From positions 10,602,001-10,666,000 of the forward strand of contig OZ022259.1 in NCBI GenBank assembly GCA_963978905.1: a DNA stretch of 64,000 bases, read 5' to 3'. The translations under genes and the position numbers were made by a program. The notes beneath the pieces are model-generated. The model was not told the DNA's origin. It worked only from the letters and a program-made list of their open reading frames with translations, and made no database searches. The DNA is from Trichostrongylus colubriformis. Taxonomy: Eukaryota; Nematoda; Chromadorea; Rhabditida; Trichostrongylidae. Positions 35,295 through 50,200 of this stretch are shown in pieces (the stretch's first letter is position 1; each line of letters starts with the position of its first letter).

Positions 35295-38200
35295 GTGGGT
35301 TTATACTTCACTTCACCTCCTTGACAGGCCGTATGATTGAGTATTGGAGTCTAATTGAAAAAAAGAACTAAGATTGCGATTTAGGCAGTGTTCTTTTCTG
35401 TTTGTTAATCAGCTATCATTTTCCTTGAGAGGTATTCACGGCGAGTGAGGCTACTTTCTCCGGAAAATCGCGTGGCCGCCCGCGGCGAGGGCGCGGCGGG
35501 TGCGAGTGCCTGGCAGAGCATAGCAGCCTTTATGCGAGGCAGTGTGGCATGGTTGGAAGCGCAGAAGGTGACACAGCCACGCTCTACCGGGCTACCAAGA
35601 GCAATCGATTCGCAAGTCGTACTGGCGGCACCGCGAAGCGATTTTCCGGAGGAAGTAGTCTCACCCATTCACGACCGAGCACCATCTTCAAAAAATTTCG
35701 AGTCATCTTCTCACCCCGCTTTTTAAAATCAATCAATACTTAAAAAAAAACTTGCCGAAGAGGAATTAAGCAATTGCTTTACATGGCACCGCGAAGCACA
35801 TTGCACCTAATTTATTTCGACGGATGAAGTGATCACAAAAAAGTGACTTTCCACGTGAAAACACCCCTTTGCCTGAGTAATGAGAAGCTTTTAATGCTAG
35901 GATATCCCTAAGGGGCGACTTCTCCGGATTTTGTGAATTGATTCTCCGTACGGGTAACCTGAAAACGGGACACTCTTCCCCTCGACTGCTCACTCCTCGT
36001 GCAATTATATTTATTTAAACTTTCATCGAGTGTTTTTTACACTGCCGCCCTATTTCGATCCACACGCACAGGCTCCTCATCTTTAGTGCTGTCTACTCGG
36101 AAGGGAAAACATGGTGGTATTCAGTGGCGTTGTCAAGGCTCCAAGGTAGTATTTTGCTAAAAGCAAAACTACGGTCTCCGGAAAGAGACCGTGAGCACTT
36201 TACCCTCGTAGGTCCTTTTGAGCTCGTCATGGTTGATGGATGACTTCACATGCTCAGCACCACGGTGGAGGGTGTAAACGAGGGTTTCAGGCCGACTGCA
36301 GGATACAGTAGATGTCCGTGTCCCGCACCCATCCTGACACTGTGCCAGGAGTTAATTCTGGGCACTTTCCAGCTATTACTATCCAGACATCACGAGGCCA
36401 GAAAAATAACAATGTTTCAGCTGAAATTAATGTTTTGACCAAGTAACGATGTCTGGGGTAGTGATAGTTGAATAGTGTCAAGTTTTGCTATGCGCCCCAT
36501 GATTGAAAAAATCTTTTTGAAAAGTCTGTGACTGAAATGTGAGTATTTGCTATTTCGCGCCTATATACGGTAACGACCACTTCTGGATAGCCCTGGTATA
36601 ATAGTAAGGTGAGACGCTGTCGACAAATACATTTGAAGTGGTTCCTCGTTAGTTCTATCTAAAGTGAGTCTTAGTTGAGCTGTTCTTCTCTATCCTAAAT
36701 CACATCTGAAATTAGCGAAACTATATCTGAAGGGGCACAAGTAAAGGAGCGAAGTTCGATCGGTCGCTGACGATCCACAAATGAATCTAGGAGATTGAGA
36801 TGCCCTTCCTTCGACAAAGACATGGTGTGGACGATGGCATTCATGAGATTGAATGGCCAGCGTGAAAACAACATGAAGCCTCCAAAATTTTTTTGCCACT
36901 CTTATGGGATGAGGGCCAGAAAGTTGGTTTGTGGTGCTTACATAGTTGCTGAGTTCTGGGCGAGTACGTAGTGGCAGCCTCTTGTAAAACATATCATCTG
37001 TAATCTATCCAATTAGGAAGGACTGGATCGATTTTTGACTGATTCTTCCCATCGCGGGGAAGCCCGCCACAAAAATATTACCCTTCAGACGAGAGCTGAA
37101 GTCTACTTCGGGAGATCTGTAGTTAAGTGCGTGGCGCATCCTAGTTTATTGACCAACGACAAGTTGTTTATCCTGTAGTGTGGTCTCCATACTTTCAGGC
37201 CATGTCTCTTTTCACACAGTGATCTTCCGGTAATCCTGTAGGGGTGGAATTGCAGGAGGGATCGAGTCCTGTAGGGGTGGAATTGTAGGAGGGATCGAAT
37301 TTGACCCGTTGAAAGGGAGAATTTTCACCTATTCGACGGGGCTCGAATCAAGGAGAGAGGTGGGAAGAGAGTGCGTTATTAGGAATATTTTTTGAAGTGT
37401 TCGCCACTTTAACTAGCGATATCCTGGTTTCCACCGCTTGACGGCTTTTTTTTTTGGGGGGGGGGGGGGGGGGAGGACTCACCAATTCACTTATTTCTGG
37501 TAATTTAGTATGTACAGCTTGTAATAAAGTGGGAGGATGTGTACTACTATTTATTAGACTTGTATATCTTGGTCCCGAGGCCACCCTTCATCTCAAATCG
37601 TTGGACTGCGTAGTTCTTTTCGAAAGGATCACCTCTGTTACCTGGAATTATTTGCCATGCTCGCAGGGCGACGGTAATGAGTGGGTGGAAAGCCGTCGTT
37701 GTTCTTGAGAAAATCCGCGCAGAACAGCTCCGAGCTGTATCTCGTATTTGATCAAGGGGGATAGTGCCGACGGATAGAAGAGAGAGCTCAAACACTTACG
37801 GATTTCTTCTCTCGTCAATCGTCGCCCGTTGGCAAACAACAATTTCCGCACAGCAGATTCTCTCGGAGTTTTTGAGAAAAACTATAATCAGCGGGTGATG
37901 AGGACCTCAATGGAACATGCTTGCCAGTGTATGAAGATTAGCGATCCTTGTGGATCAGCCGTGGAGCGCTCCGTCACTTAAAATTGCAACTTAAAAGCGA
38001 CTGAGAGGTCTAGACATGAGTTTTGAAGAACCATGTGAACCAAGTGCCGTAGAAAGGAAGGATAGAGAATGAAGAGGAATCAATAGGTTGAAGGCCGGAA
38101 ACGAATTGATGGAAGGATTTGGTTCGTATTGAGAGAACAAGCTGGTAAACCTTTGTGAAGCATCAAGGATCACCTGTGAAAGACCACGGGCTTTTCCACA

Positions 38201-41200
38201 ACAAAGCACTAATTTCGATGTCTTTTTGAAAAGCACACTAGTCTACAGAGTTGTCAACCCCCAAGCACTGTTGAGTGGACCATTCTTTGTCTAGAACCAA
38301 CCTACAGTTCGATTTCCACTTTTACCAATTCCAAAAACCATCGTTGAGTAGAGTAACTGCTTTATGGGATTATGGTAGGGCTGAAATGTACATATTGTAC
38401 CAGCTCTCGACAAAGGGAGGGGATGGGCCCTTCTGACTGCTCAAAGAAAGTAGTTCTGCTTCCAATAGGAATGATTAGATATGCGGTTTTTATCTGGCCC
38501 ACGCTTGCCATAAAGGAGAAGTTTCAGCCAGTATGAGCTTGAAATTGTAATTTTCGATACTATCATGAATATTAGCGGAATAGAAGGGGACAACAGTTAG
38601 GGGTACGAAAGATAATGAGCTTTGGCGTTAATGGACTACCTCCGATGTGATGGAAAACACTCTTCTCGTCCGAAAAATTGCATCAACCTTTCCGTAGCCC
38701 CGTCCTTCCCTAGCTTTGACAAAACCAACGTCCCCACCGGGTAGCCCCATCCTCCCTCCTCCTTTCTTGCTTTGGGCCCAGGACAACTTGTTTTATATGG
38801 TTATATGGAGATGCAGCATCTTGATAGATGGATACAAGGTTTTATGGTAGAGCTAAAATCCAATATGGAGAAAGGAAAAATCGAAGTGAAGTGAAAATGA
38901 AAAAAACGTAAGCTGAAAAAAATCCGAAATCACTGTAGATGATTTCGAATAGCTTGTCATTGCTCATTCAATCACTTTGATAATCCACTACGTAAGAGAG
39001 CTGCGCTGCTCAGCGCTGGAAAGACTAATAGTCACCATCTAAAGTCAAAAGTGTATTCTGGGATCGTGAGATAACTTCAAGTAGCTTGAGAAACAAATTT
39101 ATAACTTTTCAGTCTATCGCATAGCTTAGCTATATTTCCTTTTCAGACATACTCTGGTCTCTTCTGTGTGGTAATCAATCCATACAAGCGACTGCCGATC
39201 TACACAGATTCTGTTGCTCGAATGTTCATGGGCAAGCGCAGGTGCGGGCTGATTTTATGTTACCATGCAGTTGAATAGTAATTTATCGACTTTATTGATC
39301 GAAATGCAGGAATATTAGGCGCGTCAGGGGGTCTACACTGTAGTTGATGTATTTCGCTAACGAGTAGACTTACCTAAGTGTAGAAAAGATACATCCGACA
39401 GCCGCACTGCTTTCAAAATTGCGATCGAAACCCCTACAGTCATTCTAACAACCACCCTGTCGAAGTGAATTCAACACAGTTAACGCGGAGAAGTAAAATG
39501 AGTGCTCATTAAGGGAAAAAGAATTAATGGATATTTGAGAAACAAGAACTCGTTGTCCGGTATGTCCTGATGTGAAAGTGCATGGAAATATCCAATAAGG
39601 TTCGCTTTTAGTCGACGCCTTTCGGGGTGGCTGTCACTCCCGAGCTCGGCATTAACGCTGTTTATGACCGTCCCACATCATAGATCCACGTGGCACCGCC
39701 AAATTAGTGATGCCGACTGCGTACAGGGTTGAAGAAATTAAAAGGGCATAAGTTCCAACTTCTCTCTTCGTAGAACCTCGGCATCGTTATTAGTTTGATT
39801 TTCTTCTGTTATGCCCACGAGGTTTCACTGACGACAGCTGACACGGAGTGGCGGCGTTCCGCTCCCGCGGTGGTGAACTGGGCCTTTGAGGAAGACGATC
39901 TGGTCGAAACGTTAGGCCGAATGTTCCACCTAAAAACCTCGTGGGCATAACAGAAGAAACTCAAACTAAAAGGGCATACTTTTTGAGTTTCAAACAACTT
40001 CACTTCATTTTTTCTCCGATTCGTTCAACTCGTCATAATAGCCTTTAATACGGCATGAGCAGCCTCAGGCTTCGCGATTATGCGACCGTGAAATTTTGCA
40101 ATGCCGTAACTTCGCGTACGGAATCGCGACATCGCTAGATCGCGATGTTTAACGGCGGCCTTATACCGAATAACAGACCCGCTGCCTTGGTGAAGGGGAT
40201 TGTGAAACGAGCTGAGAGAAACAGTTATGTAGTGGTGGTTTAGCTCGGGTACCCCTTCATATATTTCCTCAGATTCGGAATGAAGTTCTTGCGTGGCGCA
40301 ACCCAACGATCCATCAACGTGGTAATCAATCCCTTATCCATGAAAACCTACATTTAGAACTGAGATGCCACCGCACTTGTTCGCCGTGTCCGATGAAGCC
40401 TATCGTAATATGCTCCAGAATCACGAGAATCAATCTATGCTTATTACTGGAGAGTCTGGAGCCGGAAAGACGGAGAACACCAAGAAGGTGAGTATACTGT
40501 AGATTACCGTACGTGACGGTGAGAATTTGTGGGGGATTAAAGAAAAAAGAAATTTCTAGAATTTGTCTCATAATCTAATTGATCGCCCTGTTAAGGTAAT
40601 CGCCTACTTCGCCGCTGTTGGTGCCTCTCAGCAACAGCAGTTTGGCAAGAAGGAAGAAACCAGCACCGGGAAAAAGGTCACCCTCGAAGACCAGATCGTC
40701 CAGACTAACCCCGTACTAGAAGCTTTCGGTTAGTTGGTACCATCTATGCGATCGATAAGTATAACAAAAAGAGTCTGCCAAAGATGCAGCGTTCGATCAA
40801 TACATATCCTTCCCACTGCAGGTAACGCGAAGACGGTCCGTAACAACAACTCGTCGCGTTTCGGAAAGTTCATCCGAATTCATTTCTCAAAACAAGGGCG
40901 TGTGGCATCTTGCGATATCGAACATTGTAAGCGTGACTATCGATTTCCGTTGATCTTACAAACAGCCAATATTTTTATCCAATGATGAGCAAGAATCGAT
41001 TTAGACCTACTCGAGAAATCGCGTGTGATTCGTCAAGCACCCGGTGAGAGATGTTATCATATCTTCTATCAGCTGTTCTCCGGCCATGTGCCGTCACTTA
41101 CGAAGGTCAGTGGCTTCATCGCGCACAATTCTATCACTAAGAAAAATCGGGTGGGGGTCGATATGTCAAATTACCGCTTGCGGCGTCGCACTCGCGGTGC

Positions 41201-44200
41201 CGTCACTACGAGCCGTTGGGTATACCGCTCAAGACGCAATGGGCTGGTACCGTAAGGGACCTTTGAAGATTTCAAGTTGAAAGCTTCGGGAGTTCGCCTA
41301 CCTTTAAAGGTTCCTCATGGTACCAGCTCATTGCGTCTTGAGCGGAATTCCGAACGACTCCTACTTGCCGCGCTGCTTGCCGCGGGCGGTCGCGCGGAAA
41401 TTCGACCTAACGACCCCCACCCAGAAAAATCGATGATGCATTGTTACTTATAGGATCTGATGTTGGACAAGCCTGTCAAGGACTACTGGTTCGTCGCCCA
41501 AGCTGAGCTGAAAATCGATGGTGTGAATGATAAGGTAGGGATACAAGTAATGATATCGTCAGTACTTCTGACAACCGAGACCACGTAATCAGGGTAGTAG
41601 GTGGTAGGGATAGGGCAGCACACCATCATCACCGGTGGTTGCCGTATGGCATAGTTGAAGAATGACCAGATGTGCACCCATTGGTTGATTAAGCCGCCTT
41701 AAGGCCGCGTGCGTCAATGTCGGCAACGTTGACACGATTATTATAGGATGGTATGTTTAGCTAGTAGGCACTGAAATGTGAAATGCACATCATCTTAAAG
41801 GAATCGTCCACGGAAAATGAGTGTTTGTGTTACCCATACGTTTATGTTGTATTTGCCTAATGTGGGCCGCATGCAAAGTTTCACGCGAAAAAATGTGGGT
41901 TCGGCTAAGATACAGCACTACAATGTCTCGACCGGGTGGGCGGGGCCTCCGAGCAAGGGCCCACCCCGTCGTCTGCCGCTATCGGAGACGCATCGAAGGA
42001 ACAGAAAGTTACGTAAACAGCTCCAGTCTCCGTTCCCAACCGCGGCAGACGACGGGACGGGGCTTTCACTCGGGGTCCCGCCAAACCGGCCAAGAATTTG
42101 GAGAGCTGTATCTCAGCCAGACTCTCACTTTTTCGCGTGAAACTTGGCATGCGGCACTTATAAGACAAATACACCATAAATATAAGGGTAACAAAGATAC
42201 TAATTTTCCTTGGACTATTCCTTTGAACATTCTTGAGCTCCTTTACATCCAGTTTATGATTTTCAGGAAGAGTTCCAATTGACCGATGAAGCCTTCGACA
42301 TCTTGAAGTTCACCCCTGTCGAGAAGATGAATTGCTACAAACTGGTGTCTGCTATGATGCACATGGGTAACATGAAGTTCAAGCAGCGTCCACGTGAAGA
42401 ACAAGCCGAAACCGATGGTACAGACGGTGAGGAGAGCGTTACTCTTGGATTGCATTAGCGAAAATTGACCCTCAGGACTTTGTGAGGGTGATTCAGGGTA
42501 ATTAGCGAGGGAATCTTTTGAGACATGTGACCCCGGGTCGGCGATTCCGGATTCACCTAGTACTATACTTACCGTGTCTCCCCAAAAACCTAGAGGAAAA
42601 GCTCATCAAACAATAATTATAGCATGCTCTCTAGCACCGAGTATGATTATCGATAAGAGATTGGGCCAAGAACCACTCAAAAAGAGGTAGAGGTTGAGGA
42701 ATCCGAGGGGAATCTACAAAAAGGCCTGCCACTTTCTAACCCAAAATACGACTCACTGAGAATTTCGGGTGTGTACCCTTATGTCAGGATTCCGCACCGC
42801 GGATGTCGCAAGCGAAGCAATGCGGACGAGCTAAAGGCGCCATGTTGTCAAGTCTCTGAATGATCAGAAGTCAACAGCGTATGGTCTCCCTGGCTTAACG
42901 TGTAATCGTTCTAAGACCTAACTAGCGAGACACGCATTGCTCGCACACACACACTGCGTCGCACGCCGCTCGCCGTAGTGCGAAATGCTGACATAAGAGT
43001 AAACACACAGCACTTCTCGACCCGTGCTTGATAATGGCCTCGACTACAACTGAGCTATTAGCTCGGGGACTTATAAGAAGGAATCATTTGACTGATTGAT
43101 TGATTTTCCAGAGGCAGAAAAAGCTGCTGCCATGTACGGTATTGAGCCGGAAGATTTCCTGAAAGCTCTCACTCGTCCTCGTGTAAAAGTCGGTAACGAA
43201 TGGGTGAACAAAGGACAGAATCTCGAACAGGTGATAGAAAAATAAGAGTGAAGATGAATAAAAGAAAGTAGGACCAATCAGTAATTTTGATGGATTCAGG
43301 TGAACTGGGCCGTCGGCGCTATGGCTAAGGGTCTGTATTCAAGAATTTTCCATTGGTTGGTAAAGAAATGTAACCAAACCCTGGATCAGAAGGGTATTTC
43401 TCGTGACTACTTCATCGGTGTGCTTGATATCGCTGGTTTCGAAATCTTCGACGTATGTACTTACATTTGATTGATTCCGACTGAATTCGAAAGTATTGCT
43501 CGTTTTTTTTTCCAGTTCAACTCATTCGAGCAACTTTGGATCAATTTTGTCAACGAGAGGTTGCAACAGTTCTTCAACCATCACATGTTCGTTCTTGAAC
43601 AAGAAGAATACGCTCGTGAAGGAATTCAGTGGACTTTCATCGATTTCGGTCTTGATCTGCAAGCTTGCATTGAGCTTATCGAAAAGGTGCCTTTTCCATC
43701 AATTTTTTTGCAGGAGTGGTAGTACCTCCTAAGACAGTACTAACTCCTAAGACAAACAGTATGATGCCTCAGGACACACTTTAGCGGACTTTTCCTAGAT
43801 GCCACACGTTGCAAGCGCGTGAGATCTTAAAGGCACCAAAGGGGGGCGACATTGAAGAAAAGCAGAATAAATTATTTATATTTAGTTATTTCATTACGTC
43901 ACTAGACGTGCCTTTACCGAGACAATGTCGTTAGTGCTAACAATCAGAATAATAGTGAAGAGTAAAAAAGAAAACTCAACAGTGCGCAAGCCAATGTTTA
44001 GGCTAATTACCAGCTGATGATATTTTTAGACCTAAATTATCTAATACGATGTACAACAACTGAAACTGTATCAAATTAATGAATAAGGGAATGATAACGA
44101 TGTTCTCTGTAAATAAAACGGCCAGTTATGAAGAGATATCTGTGAGCGTTGGAGAGCGCCCCTCTGGGGTCTTTATCGTGATCTCATCGCGCTTCATTGG

Positions 44201-47200
44201 CCGAGTTGCTGTAAGGGCGGGCAACAGGCCAGCATAGTCCCTCGCCGTCTGCATCTATCCCTTAGCGGTTGGTGCCGCGGAGGGGAAAAGGGGAAGGAGA
44301 ATGGAGTCCTATTTCTCGCAATTTGGTTCCTACATCGAGTTCCTCCTCTGATGTTGCACTACCTAGCGCCTAGACGTTCACGTTTCACGATCCGCCGGAA
44401 TTTCTTTCCCGTGACTTTAAAGATTCATACCTGACTCATACTAGTGATTAGGAACGCATTATGTCTCCTACTGTCGCTGTACCTCGTGATATCGCGCCAG
44501 GTAAAGCGCATTAGGAGACATAGTGTGATAGCAAAGAGGCATAGCGATATAGAGGTTATGCCGATAGCGATATTGGGGCGCTGGTTAACATAGAGTAACA
44601 GTGAGCGACACAAGTTTAGTTCAAATGAAGCCACTCTCTTTGTTTTGAAGCTTAGATGGACTGCTGTTACTATTTGTGGGTTAAAGGGGTATTCAGTTGG
44701 TAAACGTCCAGTCCATGATTTCAATTAGTATAGACGATGAGGACGCTGAAAATAACCGTTTTTAATTCGACCATGGCAAAGATTTAGCTATGGAATACGG
44801 CACTTTGTACATAGCACAATAATCGTCACTCGAGTAAAATAGTGGATCAATAAAAAATCAATAGAAAAGTAAAATGAAATGTACTCGATCTCTTTCCAGG
44901 TCAATATCCTATATTTCAGCCGTTGGGTATCATCTCCATGTTGGACGAAGAATGTATCGTGCCAAAAGCCACTGATCTGACGCTAGCGCAAAAACTCATT
45001 GAACAACATCTTGGCAAACATCCGAATTTCGAGAAACCCAAACCACCAAAGGGCAAGCAGGTAATCAAATGATATTAAAAACTTCAAGTTCGAAATAGAA
45101 CCAAAACCCCAGTTTTGGCTATTTCAGTACTAGTGAAGGATAAGCGAGGTTCAGTTAGAGTGTTTTAATATTGCTGGGCCTGAACTCCAAAGCTAAGCAA
45201 ATCGTTGAATTTTGAACCGATCAGGGCTCTTTCCTCAGGTCTGAATCACGATCATTCTTTGTCAATTGTTCAGAAGCTCCCAGGGAACCCCTCTTAAGCT
45301 GACAAACTCGGATATTTAAACATTCCGCATTTCTTTAGCTCTACCCTAATATTTCAAAAATTCTGTCTTTTGATTGGTGGAGTTTTAGGTACAGGCTTTT
45401 CCATCTGCTCAGTGAGTCGTTGATGTGACTGATTTCAGGCTGAAGCTCACTTCGCGATGCGTCATTACGCAGGTACTGTACGGTACAATGTGACAAATTG
45501 GTTGGAGAAGAACAAGGATCCTTTGAACGATACTGTGGTCCAGGTGATGAAGAATTCCAAGAAGAACGAGCTTCTTGTTGAAGTCTGGCAGGATTATCAG
45601 ACACAGGAAGAGGCTGCTGTCGCCGTGAAAAGTATGTTTGACAGAATATCAGAAAGCAGATACTATAAGGAAGTAAAAGCGTAAAGGAGAAAGTTTTTGA
45701 CGTTGATTAATCACTTCTGTGGGATGTGCCGCGCATTCTACAGGGGGTGCCAAAAAAAAGTAATTTTGTCTCCTCCACTTTCGACCCCATTTAGCCAAAC
45801 TACAGTAAATTCTATTGAGGTATTCTCATCCCCAGAAACAAGAGCAGACCTAACTCTATCAATATACTCCGTGGCAGCCTCCTGCACGAGCAGGAACGGG
45901 AGCAAGGAAAGACTGAACAAGATGTATCACCTCAACTGGGCAAAATCCGAATTTTCTTCGCCCTCTTTCACAACCTTGCTGACGTCCGTTCAATGTGGGT
46001 ACCTAAGGGGATTCATACCGGATGGTGTTCTCTAACACTGCGTTTCTCGGGTTCCCAGCGCCCTTCGTTTCCAAGAGCCAAAACGTTCCCCTACCACTGA
46101 AACCCCTCCGGAGGCGGATTTGAGGCATGAAAATGATACTTTGGATCATAGCAGCCTTGTCCAAGCAGCAGGGGCTCTGTGACTTCCAAGAACCGAAGGG
46201 CCAACCCTCAGGAAGCTCCCCACAAAAGACCTACCACGGAGCTTGGCTCCACTGTTTTTAGCGAATTTTTAAATGTAGGTACTCCGAAGCCCGACTGCGC
46301 CGAATGAAACCTCCATATTTTTATGAACATGAACGTGAGGAGCCACAGCTTGTTCCTACTTTTAGAGGAACATTGGAATGTTTTGTTTATCTCTTTCGTT
46401 TCCCTACGTTTTGTAAAATTGGCAGATGTGAGCCGTGGGCAAATTACTTTTTTTTTGGCACCCCCTGTATTTAGCTCCACATAGACTTGTGGTGGCAGCT
46501 GAGTGCGGTTTGACCTATACAATGACATGCGGGGGTCAGCCGGTGTATAAGATATTATTTGTGTTCTCCAGGCGAGTCTGGTACCAATCCACCTACCCTG
46601 GAAGGATGGGAAGCCTGGTTGGCTTGGGAGCGCGTTGAACGCGGGCTTTGACCTCCGCACCATGAGAGTGTGATCACGTCACCTGCCACCTGTGCTCATA
46701 AGGAACTAAGTATTAAAAAAACTTCGCTCAAATTATGCGTAGTAGCTGTGAAAGGTACCGTAAGGGCAAGTAGGTACAAGACTGCGTAACTTTGGAAGTA
46801 AAATAAAGTGCAAAGTTGCTATTGCACACGTCATGCTCCACCTTGCTGTACCCCTTTTCCCCATCAGCCAGGACATTATCGGAGACCTCAGAGATCCTCT
46901 CTCTTTTCCGCTCCCCATAAGGAAGATGCAGCCCATGAGGGTTGCGTTCGCCTCGCTTAGTAACCTTGGAACTGGCAAACAGATGGGAGGAGCTTCTGCA
47001 AACTTGAACCGATTGACCTATTCAAACTGGGCCAAATCTTGATTGACTTCTTTGTAAGCGAATTACTATATTTATGTAAATATTATTTGCGCATAGGCGT
47101 GTTATAAAAATCATTAACAACCAAACCAGTCATAGTTTAAACGACTGCAAAGCACACTTATTGGCAGCATAATACATACATGTAGCCGAGTAAGAAAATC

Positions 47201-50200
47201 GAGCCAACGTCCTTTTTGTTTGATTTTGAATGTTCACGTATTCTGCGCCTCCTGTGGTTCAGTTGGCAACATTTGTAAGCACATCCCCAAAAAACGTGAG
47301 GAGAGAGTTTAACGCTACGGTTTCTGCTGAACTGATCACTTTTAAAGGCACCGCGAGGGGCAATCATGGTCTGTGATAAGACCTATCGTAGCGCTTGTAC
47401 CACGAACACCTATTCTTACCCTTTTGCTTAATCTCCCATTCAGTGCTCCACTTTATTTCTTGTTGTTTCACTTATTCACATCATCAAGATCGAATAAAAT
47501 ACACCCTACGAGACAACAAATGACATGTTCTACAGAGAGCAACTCGGAAAGGTGATGTTGCAGTTTGAAGAGATAGGCGGGGGGATGCGAAAAAAGACCG
47601 AAACGTTGCATTTTTTAATTCGGGTTTCTCTACTAATTATCGGTTCTAAGCTCGAATGTTCGTTTAAACGATAATTCCTCCCATCTTCCTCTTTCTCACA
47701 GTCCCTCCCAGTACCTTTAATTCGATGTCAACTTTTGTACATGAAGTGACGTGCCAGTGTACAATGCTTACTCTGTCTCTGAAATTCACTGCAAAACGTG
47801 CTTGAAGTTCAGAAAGGAGGCATAGCATCATAGCTTTATTTACTAGTCCATAATAAAAGATGTTATTTTCGCGGAACGAATTCTTCATTTAGGTGCCGGC
47901 GCTGGAAAGAAGAAGGGCAAGTCTGGATCGTTCATGACTGTTTCTATGCTGTACCGTGAATCGTTGAACAATCTGATGAACATGTTGAACAAGACACATC
48001 CACATTTCATTCGTTGTATCATTCCTAACGAGAAGAAAGCCTCAGGTCAGTCAGCTGCCTCTCTATGCACCTTTGTATGGTGCGAGGAGGCCTTGTTATT
48101 ATCAAACATGCCTCACGTTCCTAATGAAAAAAATATAATTTTAGGAGTAATCGATGCTAGTCTGGTACTGAATCAGCTCACCTGTAACGGTGTATTGGAA
48201 GGTATTCGTATTTGTCGTAAAGGTTTCCCGAATCGTACGCTCCATCCGGATTTCGTACAGCGTTATGCACTTCTCGCAGCTGACGAAGCACTTATTGGAA
48301 AGGAAGACCCTAAGGTTAGTTGAGCCAAAGTTTCCAATGGACAAATAGCCATATAGGGATACAAAGTGAGAGGGAGCACTGGCAGTTGGTTCGAATGCTG
48401 TGTCGTTGTATGAAATTCCCTGGGAGAGGTTCAAGCTTTCTCCATTACCTCGATGTATGACATATTTGTGAGTCATGTAGTAGTAGGGAAAGCTGAAGAA
48501 TCGTTATCTCTGCTGATCAATTGTTAGAGCCATAGACATCAGCTCAGGAGCGCTGAGGACCCTCCACGACAAAACTCATTTTTCCATGCACAATTCCTTC
48601 AAAACTTGCTAGAAAGCAAGATTATCTTTGATGAAAGGCCATGGAGGTCTCGTGCCATATTTTTCGCGTGGTGAGGAGTGTAACCGAACAGTACCCAACG
48701 CCGTTCTGCAAATTACGATCAAGAAGTCGCTTTTTAACACCTCACATAAGCTATCCTCAAGAGAGTCCTCAAAGGAATCGTCCACGGAAAATTGAGTTTT
48801 CATGTTACTTATATATTTATGTTGTATTTGCCTAATGGGGGCCGAATGCAAGGTTTCACGCGAAAAATGTGAATCCGACTGAGATACACTACCACAAAGA
48901 CTTGGCCGGGTGGACGGGGCCTCCAAGCAAGTGCCCACCCCGTCGTCCGCCTCGGTCGGAGGACATATTGGAACAGAAAGTCACGTAAGCAGTCCCACTT
49001 TCCGTTCCCAACCCGGGTGAACGACGGAAGGGAGCTTTCACTCAACGGCACCGCCCACCCGGCCAGGAAAGGAGCTGCATCTTGACTTAAAACCTCACTT
49101 TTTCGCGTGAAACTTTGCATGCGGCCCTTATAGGGCAAATACAACATAAATGTATGGGTAACAAAGAAACTAATTTTTCCGTGGACGATTCCTTTAAATT
49201 CTTCTCAGTGTCTAACTAAAACATATGAAAATGGGTTATGCGAGCATTTAGCAGTCTTTATTTCGTAATTAGTCATGAATAGCTGGAAATTTTTGAGGCA
49301 TCATAAGTGATTTGTGCAATAATAATTGGTTTCTGCTGCATTTTCCGAATGATTCTATTGCAGCGGTTTCAAGGTGACTGATTATGAAAGGGTTCTTCGA
49401 ATTTCATGTATTCTGGTGGGCGTGGTTGCCCCGAGAACAGTCATGCCAACTATTCTCGTCACGCACCGGGTTTGAAGACCTTGAAAAAAAGATGAATTTG
49501 GTGGCACGCCAAAACAGAGTTGCTTCAACATTGAATAAGTTGAGTTTAATTTCAGAAAGGTGCCGCTGCTATGTTGGCCCGTTTGGTCAAGGAGAAAAAA
49601 CTGTCTGAAGATAACTTCCGCGTTGGTCTTACCAAGGTCTTCTTCAAGGTGAGTTGCTCTTTCTCTGTGATGCTGTGGGAGCCATCCTTGAAAGACAATT
49701 CTTGTGCCATTCTACCTGCAGAATGGTGGAAATTCGAGTCTTATTTCGCTGTTATTCCTTCCTCTGCGTATCTCCGCTGAAAAAAGAGAAAGAAAAGATC
49801 CTTAAAAGTTCTACGTAGACAAAGCTTCCCTGTTCCTTTCTTTAATCTCTGGATAACGTTATTATTTGATTGCAACTTAGTTGATCACAAGTCATCAAAG
49901 TAAGTCGTCGCCGCTCAAATTGAACAAAGCTTAAAGCGATTTGATAGCAGGAATTCGAGAATTTCTCAGCAATTCTATTTTTGAAGAAAGCCATTCACAA
50001 ATCCCGCCCACATTCACGACCACACCTCCACCTACAAAAATAGTAGAAAAGTCATTCGAAGGCACTTGAAACTAGGACAACCTCGTGTGCTGCTTTGCCG
50101 AACGAGGTTTTTAGGTGGATCAGTTCATCAACGGCCTGACTTTCGACCCTTTCATCGTCTTTGAAGGCCCTGTGATCCACGGCGAGTGGTAGGACGTCGC

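Larger units (their letters stand above)
35295..39146 (+). other. myosin intron 3 (3.85 kb), the longest intron
   Basis: It contains an inverted-repeat element (35450-35659), a 33-bp tandem duplication (37234-37299) and a T/G homopolymer pair (37446-37473). I see no gene nested in it; open frames are short and featureless. In C. elegans myosin genes early introns can hold enhancers, but no specific site was recognised here. Confidence 0.6.

Noticed and set aside
41821..42282. 153-codon plus-strand frame and opposing minus-strand frames
   Set aside because: They lie within a palindromic MITE and read through its arms; the last part overlaps a real myosin exon in another frame.
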